Source: Acidimicrobiaceae bacterium
Lineage (GTDB): Bacteria; Actinomycetota; Acidimicrobiia; Acidimicrobiales; UBA8592
DNA: 6,270 nucleotides
Reading direction: 5' to 3'
Assembly: GCA_002713485.1 (NCBI GenBank)
Contig: PAWI01000015.1
Span: forward strand, 1-6,270
Part shown: piece by piece, positions 1 to 6,193 of the stretch
Numbering within the stretch: the first letter of the stretch is position 1
How the letters are laid out: each line of letters opens with the position of its first letter
Program-made: the position numbers and the translations under genes
The notes under the pieces: generated by a model
Seen by the model: only the letters and a program-made list of their open reading frames with translations
The model's database searches: none
Told to the model about the DNA's origin: nothing

Positions 1-258
1 CGTTATAAATACTGTCGGTATTACGGTGTTGGCGGTTCAAGTACTACGCGAGGTACTCCTATTGAAGGGCCAAAAATCTTTACTGAGGATGCTCATTTTG
101 ATGATCAAGAACATGAATTCTATGATCTTCAGGAGGACCCCCATGAGCTAGTTAATCTCGCTATGGATCGAAATCGACGAGCAGAAATTCGAGAATGGTA
201 TCAACGTCTGCGTGAAGCTGAAATTGAGGAATTTGTTTCACTTCAGGCTAAAGCGTGA
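1..258 (+). CDS. Sulfatase, C-terminal fragment (gene runs off the left edge)
   Basis: An open frame enters at base 1 and ends at TGA 256-258, giving the last 85 residues of a larger protein. Residues 39-50 read EFYDLQEDPHEL, followed by VNLA. This Tyr-Asp-Leu-x-x-Asp-Pro-x-Glu-x-x-Asn-Leu pattern is the C-terminal hallmark of the alkaline-phosphatase-superfamily sulfatases (arylsulfatase, choline-sulfatase and glycan sulfatase types). A charged helix of Arg and Glu follows, as in that family. The catalytic Cys/Ser maturation motif and metal ligands lie in the N-terminal part outside the window, so substrate and activity cannot be judged. Family members hydrolyse sulfate esters to release sulfate. 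The stop codon overlaps the GTG start of the next gene, so the two are probably co-translated. Other superfamily hydrolases with a similar tail cannot be fully excluded. Confidence 0.8.
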   Translation, partial: RYKYCRYYGVGGSSTTRGTPIEGPKIFTEDAHFDDQEHEFYDLQEDPHELVNLAMDRNRRAEIREWYQRLREAEIEEFVSLQAKA

Positions 259-1316
259 TTAATCCTCCGCCATTTCCAGTCTCGATTAGTGAACTAACTG
301 AATCTTTTCTTAGTGATGCAGTTGGCGAAGAGGTCTCTGAATTTAAAGCTGAACGAATCGGGGAAGACCGCGGAATGCTCGGGGAGATTTTTAAACTGAA
401 GATTTCCTTTCGTAATGAATCTATGGAACCTTTGATTCTTGTTGCAAAATTCGCAGCTCTTCGTGAAGAAACTTTAGATATTGCTAAGCGTGGACATACC
501 CATCAACGTGAACTTCGAAGTTACAGTGAGTTGTTATCATCCGCACCTGTTAGCGTTCCTCAATTTATAGGATCATGGTATAACGATGAAACGGCAGAAT
601 TTGTTTTGCTGCAAGAAATGATTGTTGCAGATACTTCAGTAGATCAGATAACTGGTCTATCGGAGAAGCAAGCCCGGCTTGTGATTGCTGAAATGGCAAA
701 ATTGCATGCGTTTTGGTGGAATGACCCTAAGTTGGAGACACTTAGTTGGCTGCCGCGATTGGATGACGAGCGGAGACGTACCAACTTAACCGCTATTACA
801 CGAAATGGCTGGGAGCATTTGGCCAAATTACTTGATGGGGAAATTTCACTCTCATTGATTGATAAGACAGGGGAAGATCTGGCTGACCAAGTAGATGAAA
901 TGTTGTGCCGAACTGCAAAATTTCCTTCTACATTTATCCATAGTGACTTGAGGGCAGATAACCTGCTATTTTCCCTGGATGGTGAATCTGTTGCACTCAT
1001 TGACTGGCAAGGCTCTTGTATTGCACCACCCGTGTTTGACTTTGCCTATTTCCTTATTCAGTCCCTAACTATTGAAAATCGAAAACGCTTGGAACAAGAC
1101 CTCATAAAATTTTATGCTGAAGAGTTAGAAAGATCTGGACTTAAAATCAGTTTTGATAATTTGAAGGAAGTTTATGAGTCCTCGCTCTTTTATAGTTTCG
1201 CTATTGCGTGTTCAATTCCTCTAATTAATGATCCTACGATCCCACGTGTTCGTGAGCTTGCAATCGCAATGGGAACACGGTCGATTCAGGTACTGAAAGA
1301 TTACGGTCAGATTTAA
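255..1316 (+). CDS. APH/ecdysteroid-kinase-like phosphotransferase
   Basis: This 353-residue protein has the aminoglycoside phosphotransferase/choline kinase fold, closest in style to the ecdysteroid-kinase-like (CHK) branch. The N-lobe shows VAK with a candidate ATP-binding Lys65, a helix RELRSY with Glu86, and a hinge-like LLQEM. The catalytic loop reads HSDLRADN, with His229, catalytic Asp231 and Asn236. The metal-binding segment reads IDWQ, with Asp250. These residues are intact, so it should be an active ATP-dependent small-molecule kinase in the cytoplasm. The acceptor is unknown: bacterial members of this branch are mostly uncharacterised, and drug resistance should not be assumed. I chose GTG 255 because the first in-frame ATG (residue 41) would remove the start of the N-lobe, and because GTG forms a GTGA overlap with the sulfatase stop. 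The Shine-Dalgarno is weak, consistent with translational coupling. Whether it acts on the sulfatase product is inference only. Confidence 0.85.
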   Translation: MINPPPFPVSISELTESFLSDAVGEEVSEFKAERIGEDRGMLGEIFKLKISFRNESMEPLILVAKFAALREETLDIAKRGHTHQRELRSYSELLSSAPVSVPQFIGSWYNDETAEFVLLQEMIVADTSVDQITGLSEKQARLVIAEMAKLHAFWWNDPKLETLSWLPRLDDERRRTNLTAITRNGWEHLAKLLDGEISLSLIDKTGEDLADQVDEMLCRTAKFPSTFIHSDLRADNLLFSLDGESVALIDWQGSCIAPPVFDFAYFLIQSLTIENRKRLEQDLIKFYAEELERSGLKISFDNLKEVYESSLFYSFAIACSIPLINDPTIPRVRELAIAMGTRSIQVLKDYGQI

Positions 1317-1437
1317 ATTTTTAATTGCCTTTGCTTAACGGCAGTAAATACAGTGCTAGATGCGAATTAGACATCACCGAATCATTCGAAGTTCGATTGG
1401 AGATTCAACTCTCAAAATATTAACTAGTGCAGTGTGG
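1317..1437. other. Tail-to-tail intergenic gap, no convincing terminator
   Basis: This 121-bp AT-rich gap separates the convergent phosphotransferase and TetR genes, so at least one terminator is expected. The best structure is a poor one: TGCC and GGCA arms separated by ten bases, near 1324-1342, without a clear T-run on either strand. Short scattered GAATC/GATTC inverted arms near 1379-1406 also lack a T-tract. I see no small gene or RNA. Termination may be Rho-dependent or use a signal inside a gene. Confidence 0.4.
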
Positions 1438-2031
1438 CTAAGTAATGACTCTGATGAATTTTGCGATGCTATCACCGCTTCCAGGTATTTCAGCATGCCG
1501 GAAATGTCGTTCAAAGAACCACCCCATGACAAGACACCGGATAACTTCTTTCAATTCAGACTCGGAAAGTTCAGGGAATTCACCTGTTCTTTTCCCAAGT
1601 GAAGCTAATGATTGAAATGTTTGATCTTGGAATTCAGCCCTGCGATTCATAAGCTTTTCATAATCTGGATGAAATCGGGCTTCATGTGGCATAGCTCCAA
1701 GAAATGCGGAATGGCCGGGAAAGTCGTCAGCTATCTTGCGGCTTGATTCTATGAGGTGGCTAAAAGCTTCAACTAACGTTTTCTCTTCAGATGCTAAAGA
1801 GACACTCCCCCAAATCGCGTCTGCGGTATCTTCAAACACTGCCATATAAAGGGTTTCTTTATTCTCAAAGTGATGATAGATGGCACTGGGAACGAGATCA
1901 GCAGTTTCCGCTATCTTTAAGATTGAGGCACCATCATAGCCTTTCATAGAGAAGACGCTTCGTGCAGCATCAAGAATGCGTTTGCGGGTCACTGAGCTAT
2001 CTACTCCGGCAGGCCTTCCACGCTTTCCCAT
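1438..2031 (-). CDS. TetR/AcrR-family transcriptional regulator
   Basis: This 197-residue protein has the usual length for the family. The N-terminal DNA-binding domain spans about residues 16-62. It starts with RKRILDAARSVFSMKGY, has the helix-turn-helix around ILKIAETADLVPSAIYHHF (residues 37-55), and ends in the family signature HHFENKETLY. The basic N-terminal arm KRGRP is also typical. The C-terminal helical ligand-binding half (about 70-197) has no signature I can assign, so the inducer is unknown. It is the last gene of the transporter operon, starting 31 bases after the permease stop on the same strand. The Shine-Dalgarno before ATG 2029-2031 is poor (AT-rich leader), which suggests low expression. 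The simplest role is feedback control of the operon through the inverted repeat at 6175-6193, which is inference. It could also be an activator or control other genes. Confidence 0.9.
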   Translation of the reverse strand: MGKRGRPAGVDSSVTRKRILDAARSVFSMKGYDGASILKIAETADLVPSAIYHHFENKETLYMAVFEDTADAIWGSVSLASEEKTLVEAFSHLIESSRKIADDFPGHSAFLGAMPHEARFHPDYEKLMNRRAEFQDQTFQSLASLGKRTGEFPELSESELKEVIRCLVMGWFFERHFRHAEIPGSGDSIAKFIRVIT

Positions 2032-2062
2032 TTAATTTGGCGCTTTGCTTAAGGATTTAGAA

Positions 2063-3028
2063 TTATAGAGAAACAACTTTTCCTCGTGCTTCAGTATCTT
2101 GCCACCTCAAGAACCTTCGCTCCATCATGCCAATGATTGCATTAAAGAGAAGAGCAAGGCCTGCAAGGATAGTGATTAAGGCTATAGCGTTGCTCATACC
2201 AAAGTTATTCGTCTCGGAAAGCAGACGCTGGCCTAACCCTCGTTTAGATACAATGAACTCTCCAAGGACAACCGCGAGTATTGAGTAGATAGCAGAGAGT
2301 CGTAGAGCTCCAAATAGGGGCCCGAGAATACCCGGAATTACAACAAATCTGAATTTTTGAGACTGTGTAGCCCCCATAGATGTTGCGACAACATCAAGAT
2401 CCGGATCGACACCACTTACAGCAGCTTGCACGGGTATTTGGACAATGAAGAAGACAATTATCGTTGCTAATGCAACTTTTGAAGCTATGTCAACCCCGTA
2501 CCAGAGGATAAGAATAGGGGCGAGTGCAATTTTTGGAACAGCATTGGTGAATATTAGAAAGGGAGAAAGTACTTTTGCTGCCTTTCTGAAACTTCCAAGT
2601 AAGAGTCCTACGATGAAGCCTAAACTAGATCCAATGAGAAAGCCGAGAAGGGCTTCCTGAAGCGTTACCCAAAAATCAGACCAAAAGAGTGAGTCATCCC
2701 ATATCTCCAATAAGAATTCCCCTGCTTCGCTGGGTACTCCTTGGAATAGGGGGATAATTTCTGGAAATAGTGCATAGTCCCAGCCGAGCCAAGAAAACGG
2801 GCTCCATCCTTTGAAGATGGTGCGAGATTCCCATGCCCAGATAATTAGAGCTAGAAGACCTATCCGAACAAATTGCACTGGTAGGTCAATGGCTTTAAGA
2901 ACCCTCTTCCATCTGGGTACTTCCAGAATTAGCGACATATCGAAACGATCTTCCTCGGCAGTTATTTCTTGAGAATTATCTGTTACGTTCTTACTTGATT
3001 CGGATAAATCTGCGTCAAATGATTTCAT
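2063..3028 (-). CDS. ABC transporter permease, SsuC/TauC type
   Basis: This is the inner-membrane channel subunit of an importer in the nitrate/sulfonate/taurine/thiamine-precursor family (BPD_transp_1 domain). From the preferred start the protein has 321 residues. A polar N-terminal tail (1-48) precedes a first hydrophobic segment (51-66). Further segments lie at about 124-146, 160-178, 184-205, 232-260 and 280-302. The family segment NAVPKIALAPILILWYG is at 162-178. The EAA loop that docks on the ATPase is at about 213-234 (VVATSMGATQ, then IPG), with Gly219. I chose ATG 3026-3028 because GGAAGGA sits eight bases upstream. An in-frame ATG at 3091 would add 21 residues but has only a weak ribosome site and lies deeper inside the ATPase gene. 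With the chosen start the gene overlaps the ATPase gene by 14 bases, so the two are coupled. Only one permease is present, so it probably works as a homodimer. The substrate is not readable. Confidence 0.9.
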   Translation of the reverse strand: MKSFDADLSESSKNVTDNSQEITAEEDRFDMSLILEVPRWKRVLKAIDLPVQFVRIGLLALIIWAWESRTIFKGWSPFSWLGWDYALFPEIIPLFQGVPSEAGEFLLEIWDDSLFWSDFWVTLQEALLGFLIGSSLGFIVGLLLGSFRKAAKVLSPFLIFTNAVPKIALAPILILWYGVDIASKVALATIIVFFIVQIPVQAAVSGVDPDLDVVATSMGATQSQKFRFVVIPGILGPLFGALRLSAIYSILAVVLGEFIVSKRGLGQRLLSETNNFGMSNAIALITILAGLALLFNAIIGMMERRFLRWQDTEARGKVVSL

Positions 3029-3788
3029 CACGAAGTTCCTTCCATATCCTGTGTTCCGCTTCTTTAAATTTGTCATCGAATCGGAGTTCATCTATTACTC
3101 TTGGTCTTGGCAAATCAATTAACGTATCGCTTTTGATACGGCCCGGTCTTGCAGTCATTACAATGACTCGATCGGCCAACAAAACCGCCTCTTCTAGGTC
3201 GTGGGTTACGAAGATCACTGAACTTTCTCCAGAACTTTCCCAGAGGTTTATGAATTCGCCTTGAACTTTTATTCGAGTTTGAGCATCTAATGCCCCAAAC
3301 GGTTCATCCATTAACCATAAGTCCGGTTCAATAGCCAATGTTCGTGCAATCGCTACTCGTTGTCGCATTCCTTGCGAAAGTTGAGATGGGTAGGAATTCT
3401 CAAACCCATCTAGGTGCAATAAAGAAATCAGCTCAAGGGCGCGTTCTCGTCTTGCTTGTTTGTCAACCCCGTGTATTTGTAATCCCATCTCTATATTACG
3501 TATCGCTGTTCTCCATGGGCTGAGTGCAGAACGTGCCAACATATAACCGACATCTCGACTTGGTCCGTCAACTTCCTTACCATTTCGTTTAACTGATCCA
3601 GCTGTCGGAGGAATCAAACCTGACAACATGTTAAGCACTGTTGTTTTCCCACAGCCACTAGGACCAACGATGGCTACGAATTGGCCTTTGGGAATTGCAA
3701 TATTGATGGTGTCTACAGCCAGGACCGGATTGTTACCCTCACCGCCGAAGACCAGTGAAACGTTTTCTATGTCAACACTATTAGTCAT
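3015..3788 (-). CDS. ABC transporter ATP-binding protein, SsuB/TauB type
   Basis: This 257-residue cytoplasmic ATPase powers the importer. From ATG 3786-3788 it has Walker A GPSGCGKT (42-49), signature LSQGMRQR (137-144), Walker B LWLMDEP (157-163) with catalytic Glu162, D-loop GALD (165-168) and switch His196 in VTHD. The SPWRT segment (90-94) and the overall length match the SsuB/TauB/nitrate-type ATPases. One oddity is the Q-loop: where relatives read FQ about six residues before Pro-Trp-Arg, this protein reads MLARSALSPWR, with Ala85 in the Gln position. All other catalytic residues are intact, so it is probably active. I chose this start because AGGA lies nine bases upstream. The longer frame would begin at a GTG (3846-3848) buried in a strong hairpin and add 20 residues unlike the family. 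The gene lies between the binding-protein and permease genes, overlapping the latter by 14 bases. Confidence 0.92.
   Translation of the reverse strand: MTNSVDIENVSLVFGGEGNNPVLAVDTINIAIPKGQFVAIVGPSGCGKTTVLNMLSGLIPPTAGSVKRNGKEVDGPSRDVGYMLARSALSPWRTAIRNIEMGLQIHGVDKQARRERALELISLLHLDGFENSYPSQLSQGMRQRVAIARTLAIEPDLWLMDEPFGALDAQTRIKVQGEFINLWESSGESSVIFVTHDLEEAVLLADRVIVMTARPGRIKSDTLIDLPRPRVIDELRFDDKFKEAEHRIWKELRDEII
3037..3043 (-). promoter_or_regulatory. Ribosome binding site that decides the permease start
   Basis: On the - strand GGAAGGA lies eight bases before ATG 3026-3028, inside the end of the ATPase gene. It is far better than anything upstream of the alternative ATG at 3089-3091, so it supports the shorter permease and a 14-base gene overlap. 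Confidence 0.7.
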
Positions 3789-3797
3789 AATCTTGAT

Positions 3798-3801
3798 TCC
3801 T
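3798..3801 (-). promoter_or_regulatory. Ribosome binding site that decides the ATPase start
   Basis: AGGA on the - strand lies nine bases before ATG 3786-3788. It is the only plausible Shine-Dalgarno close to a start whose product matches the usual N-terminus of the family (short lead, then the IENVSLVF strand). Confidence 0.55.
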
Positions 3802-3827
3802 ATATTTCTTATCTTACAAAAGGTTTT

Positions 3828-3857
3828 TCGGGGCCGGTACCTAAGCACCGGCCCCGA
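3828..3857 (-). terminator. Strong intercistronic hairpin (attenuator or mRNA-stabilising stem-loop)
   Basis: The arms TCGGGGCCGGT and ACCGGCCCCGA are perfectly complementary over 11 bases and enclose an 8-base loop. In the transcript the hairpin begins 26 bases after the binding-protein stop and ends 39 bases before the ATPase start. It is followed by AAAACCTTTT rather than a clean T-run, so it is more likely a leaky terminator or a 3'-end protector than a full stop. Stem-loops in this position are known in binding-protein-dependent transporter operons, where they keep the receptor mRNA more abundant than the transporter mRNA. Its effect here is inferred. Confidence 0.65.
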
Positions 3858-3883
3858 GTGGTATCTCTAAGACCCAACTGCTT

Positions 3884-6142
3884 TTAGCAGCTAAGGTCCT
3901 GTGCTACCTCGTCAGCGGCAAACAGTCGATCGGTCTTGCCGACGTCAACAGAAATTTGGCTGATAGTTTCAATCTGGCCAAATTGGATGTCGCCTGTAAG
4001 GCTGAATCCGCTTGAATATTTAGCAATAAGCGCTGGTATTTGTGGGTGAAGAGCTTCAGCTAAACGAGTAGCTGCAATTTCACCGGCTCGCTCTGCATTT
4101 GCAGGGTCAGCTAGCCAATTTGTGGCCGCTATAGTTCCTGCTTTATAAGCACAGAGTTCAGCTTGCTTATTATCAAATGTGTTTTTACCAGTCATATAGA
4201 CTAGGCCTGGCCAATCAAGTCCTGGAGGACCTTCGCCTCGTTGAATTGAGAATGGGTTAAGACCCAAGCCAGTTTCCACAGCAACAACTTGGAATGGATC
4301 GAATGTTACGGTCCAATCTGTTTCATTAGCTTGCAGTCCTGGTATTGGTTGTAGACCAACTGCTACGTATGTGAAGCAGCTCTCATCTAGTCCTGCGGAC
4401 TGAATTAGGATCCTTGCGAGATCCTCAGCTGCAGCATTTCGAGCCACAACACCAACGTTGGTGCAGTCAAGTGCTTCCATAGCTTCTTGCCAATCCATAC
4501 CCTCAGTTATGCCGTTTGCTGCAGCATAGTCTGCATCAACAATGACATCGAAGAGGTTATAGAGCAGTGTTTCCATGAATACGACAACTTCAAGCCCATT
4601 GTTAAGCAGTGGGAAGACGTTGTTGTAAATGTTCGCAGCGATATCTGCTTCGCCTGAAGCGAGAGCAGCTGCTGTTTCTGGTCCACTGCCGATCTGAACA
4701 CATTCAAGTTCGAGGTTCAGAGCCTCGTAGAGTCCTTCTTCTATCGCTATCCATTGAGGTAGTGCAGAAATTGAAGGAGCACAAGTGGTGCTCATTGTTG
4801 TCATTTCAGGAAGTGTATAATCCGGTTCTGCTGGAGCAGCTGCCTGTGTTGGAGCTGATCCGGCTGTGAACGTTTGCTGTTCAAGAACTCGTTGTACACC
4901 ATTTTCGTCGAAGTCATAAATATCATAGATACCTGCACCTGGTTCACCCGCATCAAGGAAATCGATGGAGCCTGAAGCACCGTCGTAGTCAATGTTGGTT
5001 CCACCTGCAAGTAGATCTTTACAATCGGCAAATGTTGAACACTTCTCACCGTCACGGCTGACATCAACCATCGCAGCTGAGATATCGGCTGAGTCATTAG
5101 ACCCAGCTGCTTCAGCAGCTAGAGCGATTAGAATCGCACAGTCATATGACTGAGATGAGTAGATCGAAGGTACACCAGGTGCGTATTCTTCAAAGGCGGC
5201 TGGGAAGAACGCAGCACCACTCTCAGGAGCAGCAGCTGGTGCAGTTCCCTTCATACCTTCAGCAATACCTGGGTTTTCCGGATCGATTACCGCCCCTAGT
5301 TCACCTGTTGCCATACCATCCGTGATGTAAATCTGGATGGCATCTGGGCCTGCGCCCTGTTCAATCATGGCTTGGATAATTTGGAAACCTTCTTCGAAAG
5401 CAACCAGTACGACAGCATCAGGACCTGATGCTACCACGTCTTGTACGACATCATCGAAGCTTGTAGCTTCTGGTGCGTACGGCGTGCTGTAAACTACTGT
5501 TCCACCACCAGCTTCAATCGCAGGTTCGAGTTCAGCATTAAAGCCCACACCGTAATCATCGGCGCGGCTTACGACAGCCACATTTGTAAAACCATCACCC
5601 AGTACGACGTTAGCTAACAACGGAGCCTGAAGGTCATCAGACGGTGCGGTACGGAAATAGTTTCCGTTGTCACTGTCACTAGAAACTCCGAGACCAGCGG
5701 CTGTGTTAGATGGTGAACACTGTGTAATACCATTAGTTTTTGTGATCTTTTCAATCACTGAACCGGTAGTACCAGAAGACGCAGCGCCAATAATGGCATC
5801 TACATTTTCGGTAATTAACCGGTCAACCGTGGCATTGGCAATCTCTGCATCAGTTCCAGAGTCACCAGGACTCAAGTTAACATCTGCACCGTTGACACCA
5901 CCAGCGGCATTAATATCTCTAATAGCCATGTTGACACCTTCGAGCATTGGGGCTGACAAGAATGCCAGTGGCCCGGTCTCAGGTAGCAACGTACCAATGT
6001 TCAAACCTTCAGTAGAAGAATCAGTGCTGCTCGCTGAAGATTCACTACTTGAAGAGCTATCATCGTCATCGCCACAAGCTGCGGCGACAAGAGTGAAAGC
6101 AAACAATATGGCTAGAAGTCTAAATAGACGTCTATTTCGCAT
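3884..6142 (-). CDS. Two-domain solute-binding lipoprotein: LivK-like type I domain fused to SsuA/THI5-like type II domain
   Basis: This 752-residue protein is about twice the length of a normal binding protein. Residues 1-22 form a lipoprotein signal (RNRR, hydrophobic core, LVAAA) with the lipidated Cys23. Gly, Asp4 and a Ser/Asp-rich tether follow (24-46). Residues 47-426 form a complete Peripla_BP_6 domain: the opening strand IGTLLPETGPLA, the AIRDINAAGGVNG motif (73-85), the ligand-loop segment GAASSGTTG (119-127), and a C-terminal end with GSIDF and YDFDENGV. An Ala/Pro linker spans 427-439. Residues 440-752 form an NMT1/SsuA-like domain with IAIEEGLY (465-472), GSGPETAAALASGEADIA (485-502) and a DPF loop, plus six Cys that could form disulfides. 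The second half has no signal peptide of its own, so it depends on the first for export. ATG 6140-6142 follows AGAGGGG at a seven-base spacing. It is the first gene of the operon and should deliver solute to the adjacent SsuBC-type transporter. Ligands are unknown. Known LivK-type domains bind amino acids, amides or urea; SsuA/THI5 types bind sulfonates, taurine, nitrate or pyrimidine precursors. Confidence 0.9.
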   Translation of the reverse strand: MRNRRLFRLLAILFAFTLVAAACGDDDDSSSSSESSASSTDSSTEGLNIGTLLPETGPLAFLSAPMLEGVNMAIRDINAAGGVNGADVNLSPGDSGTDAEIANATVDRLITENVDAIIGAASSGTTGSVIEKITKTNGITQCSPSNTAAGLGVSSDSDNGNYFRTAPSDDLQAPLLANVVLGDGFTNVAVVSRADDYGVGFNAELEPAIEAGGGTVVYSTPYAPEATSFDDVVQDVVASGPDAVVLVAFEEGFQIIQAMIEQGAGPDAIQIYITDGMATGELGAVIDPENPGIAEGMKGTAPAAAPESGAAFFPAAFEEYAPGVPSIYSSQSYDCAILIALAAEAAGSNDSADISAAMVDVSRDGEKCSTFADCKDLLAGGTNIDYDGASGSIDFLDAGEPGAGIYDIYDFDENGVQRVLEQQTFTAGSAPTQAAAPAEPDYTLPEMTTMSTTCAPSISALPQWIAIEEGLYEALNLELECVQIGSGPETAAALASGEADIAANIYNNVFPLLNNGLEVVVFMETLLYNLFDVIVDADYAAANGITEGMDWQEAMEALDCTNVGVVARNAAAEDLARILIQSAGLDESCFTYVAVGLQPIPGLQANETDWTVTFDPFQVVAVETGLGLNPFSIQRGEGPPGLDWPGLVYMTGKNTFDNKQAELCAYKAGTIAATNWLADPANAERAGEIAATRLAEALHPQIPALIAKYSSGFSLTGDIQFGQIETISQISVDVGKTDRLFAADEVAQDLSC
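4826..4864 (-). other. Interdomain linker of the fused binding protein
   Basis: These bases encode residues 427-439 (AGSAPTQAAAPAE), a low-complexity Ala/Pro/Thr stretch between the last strand of the type I domain and the first strand of the type II domain. It resembles a natural flexible linker. The reading frame is continuous through it, with no stop, start site or second lipobox. Confidence 0.75.
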
Positions 6143-6149
6143 ATAATTT

Positions 6150-6156
6150 CCCCTCT
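6150..6156 (-). promoter_or_regulatory. Ribosome binding site of the binding-protein gene
   Basis: AGAGGGG on the - strand lies seven bases before ATG 6140-6142 in an otherwise AT-rich leader. It is one of the best ribosome sites in the window, fitting high expression of a binding protein. Confidence 0.7.
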
Positions 6157-6174
6157 TAATAATTATTTAAAGGC

Positions 6175-6193
6175 GTTGGACAGGTTGTCCAAC
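6175..6193 (-). promoter_or_regulatory. Perfect inverted repeat, candidate operator for the TetR regulator
   Basis: The arms GTTGGACA and TGTCCAAC are perfectly complementary over eight bases with a 3-base spacer (19 bp in all). The repeat is centred on 6184, about 42 bases upstream of the binding-protein start. Size and symmetry match TetR-family operators. It falls just downstream of the candidate -10 box, around the predicted transcription start, where bound repressor would block initiation. A second, overlapping inverted repeat (AGGTT/AACCT, 6182-6195) shares its right arm. Binding by the TetR protein encoded at the operon's end is inference. Confidence 0.6.

Noticed and set aside
644..1000. 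A 118-codon open frame on the - strand inside the phosphotransferase gene
   Set aside because: It is antisense to conserved kinase motifs, and its product is compositionally odd with no domain.
1317..1437. A bidirectional terminator between the convergent genes
   Set aside because: Only 4-5-bp interrupted stems are visible, and no T-run follows them on either strand.
1360..1602. An 80-codon + strand frame starting in the convergent gap and running into the TetR gene
   Set aside because: About two thirds of it is antisense to the TetR C-terminus. There is no good ribosome site and no recognisable domain.
3789..3848. Extension of the ATPase to a GTG start at 3846-3848
   Set aside because: The GTG lies inside the 11-bp hairpin, the extra 20 residues do not resemble the family N-terminus, and a well-placed AGGA supports ATG 3786-3788.
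4800..4870. The fused receptor as an artefact of two genes merged by a sequencing error or assembly join
   Set aside because: The junction keeps frame, falls exactly between two complete domains, and encodes a natural-looking Ala/Pro linker. There is no remnant of a stop, ribosome site or second signal peptide. An assembly chimaera would rarely do all of this, though read mapping would settle it.
4801..5097. Frame-shifted open frames on the same strand inside the binding-protein gene (also 4507-4707)
   Set aside because: The main frame is intact through these regions and encodes conserved binding-protein motifs. These are shadows, not evidence of a frameshift.
5667..6146. A 159-codon open frame on the + strand antisense to the binding-protein gene
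   Set aside because: It lies wholly opposite a well-supported gene whose codon bias leaves the antisense frame open. Its translation has no recognisable domain, and it has no separate promoter or ribosome site that I can defend.
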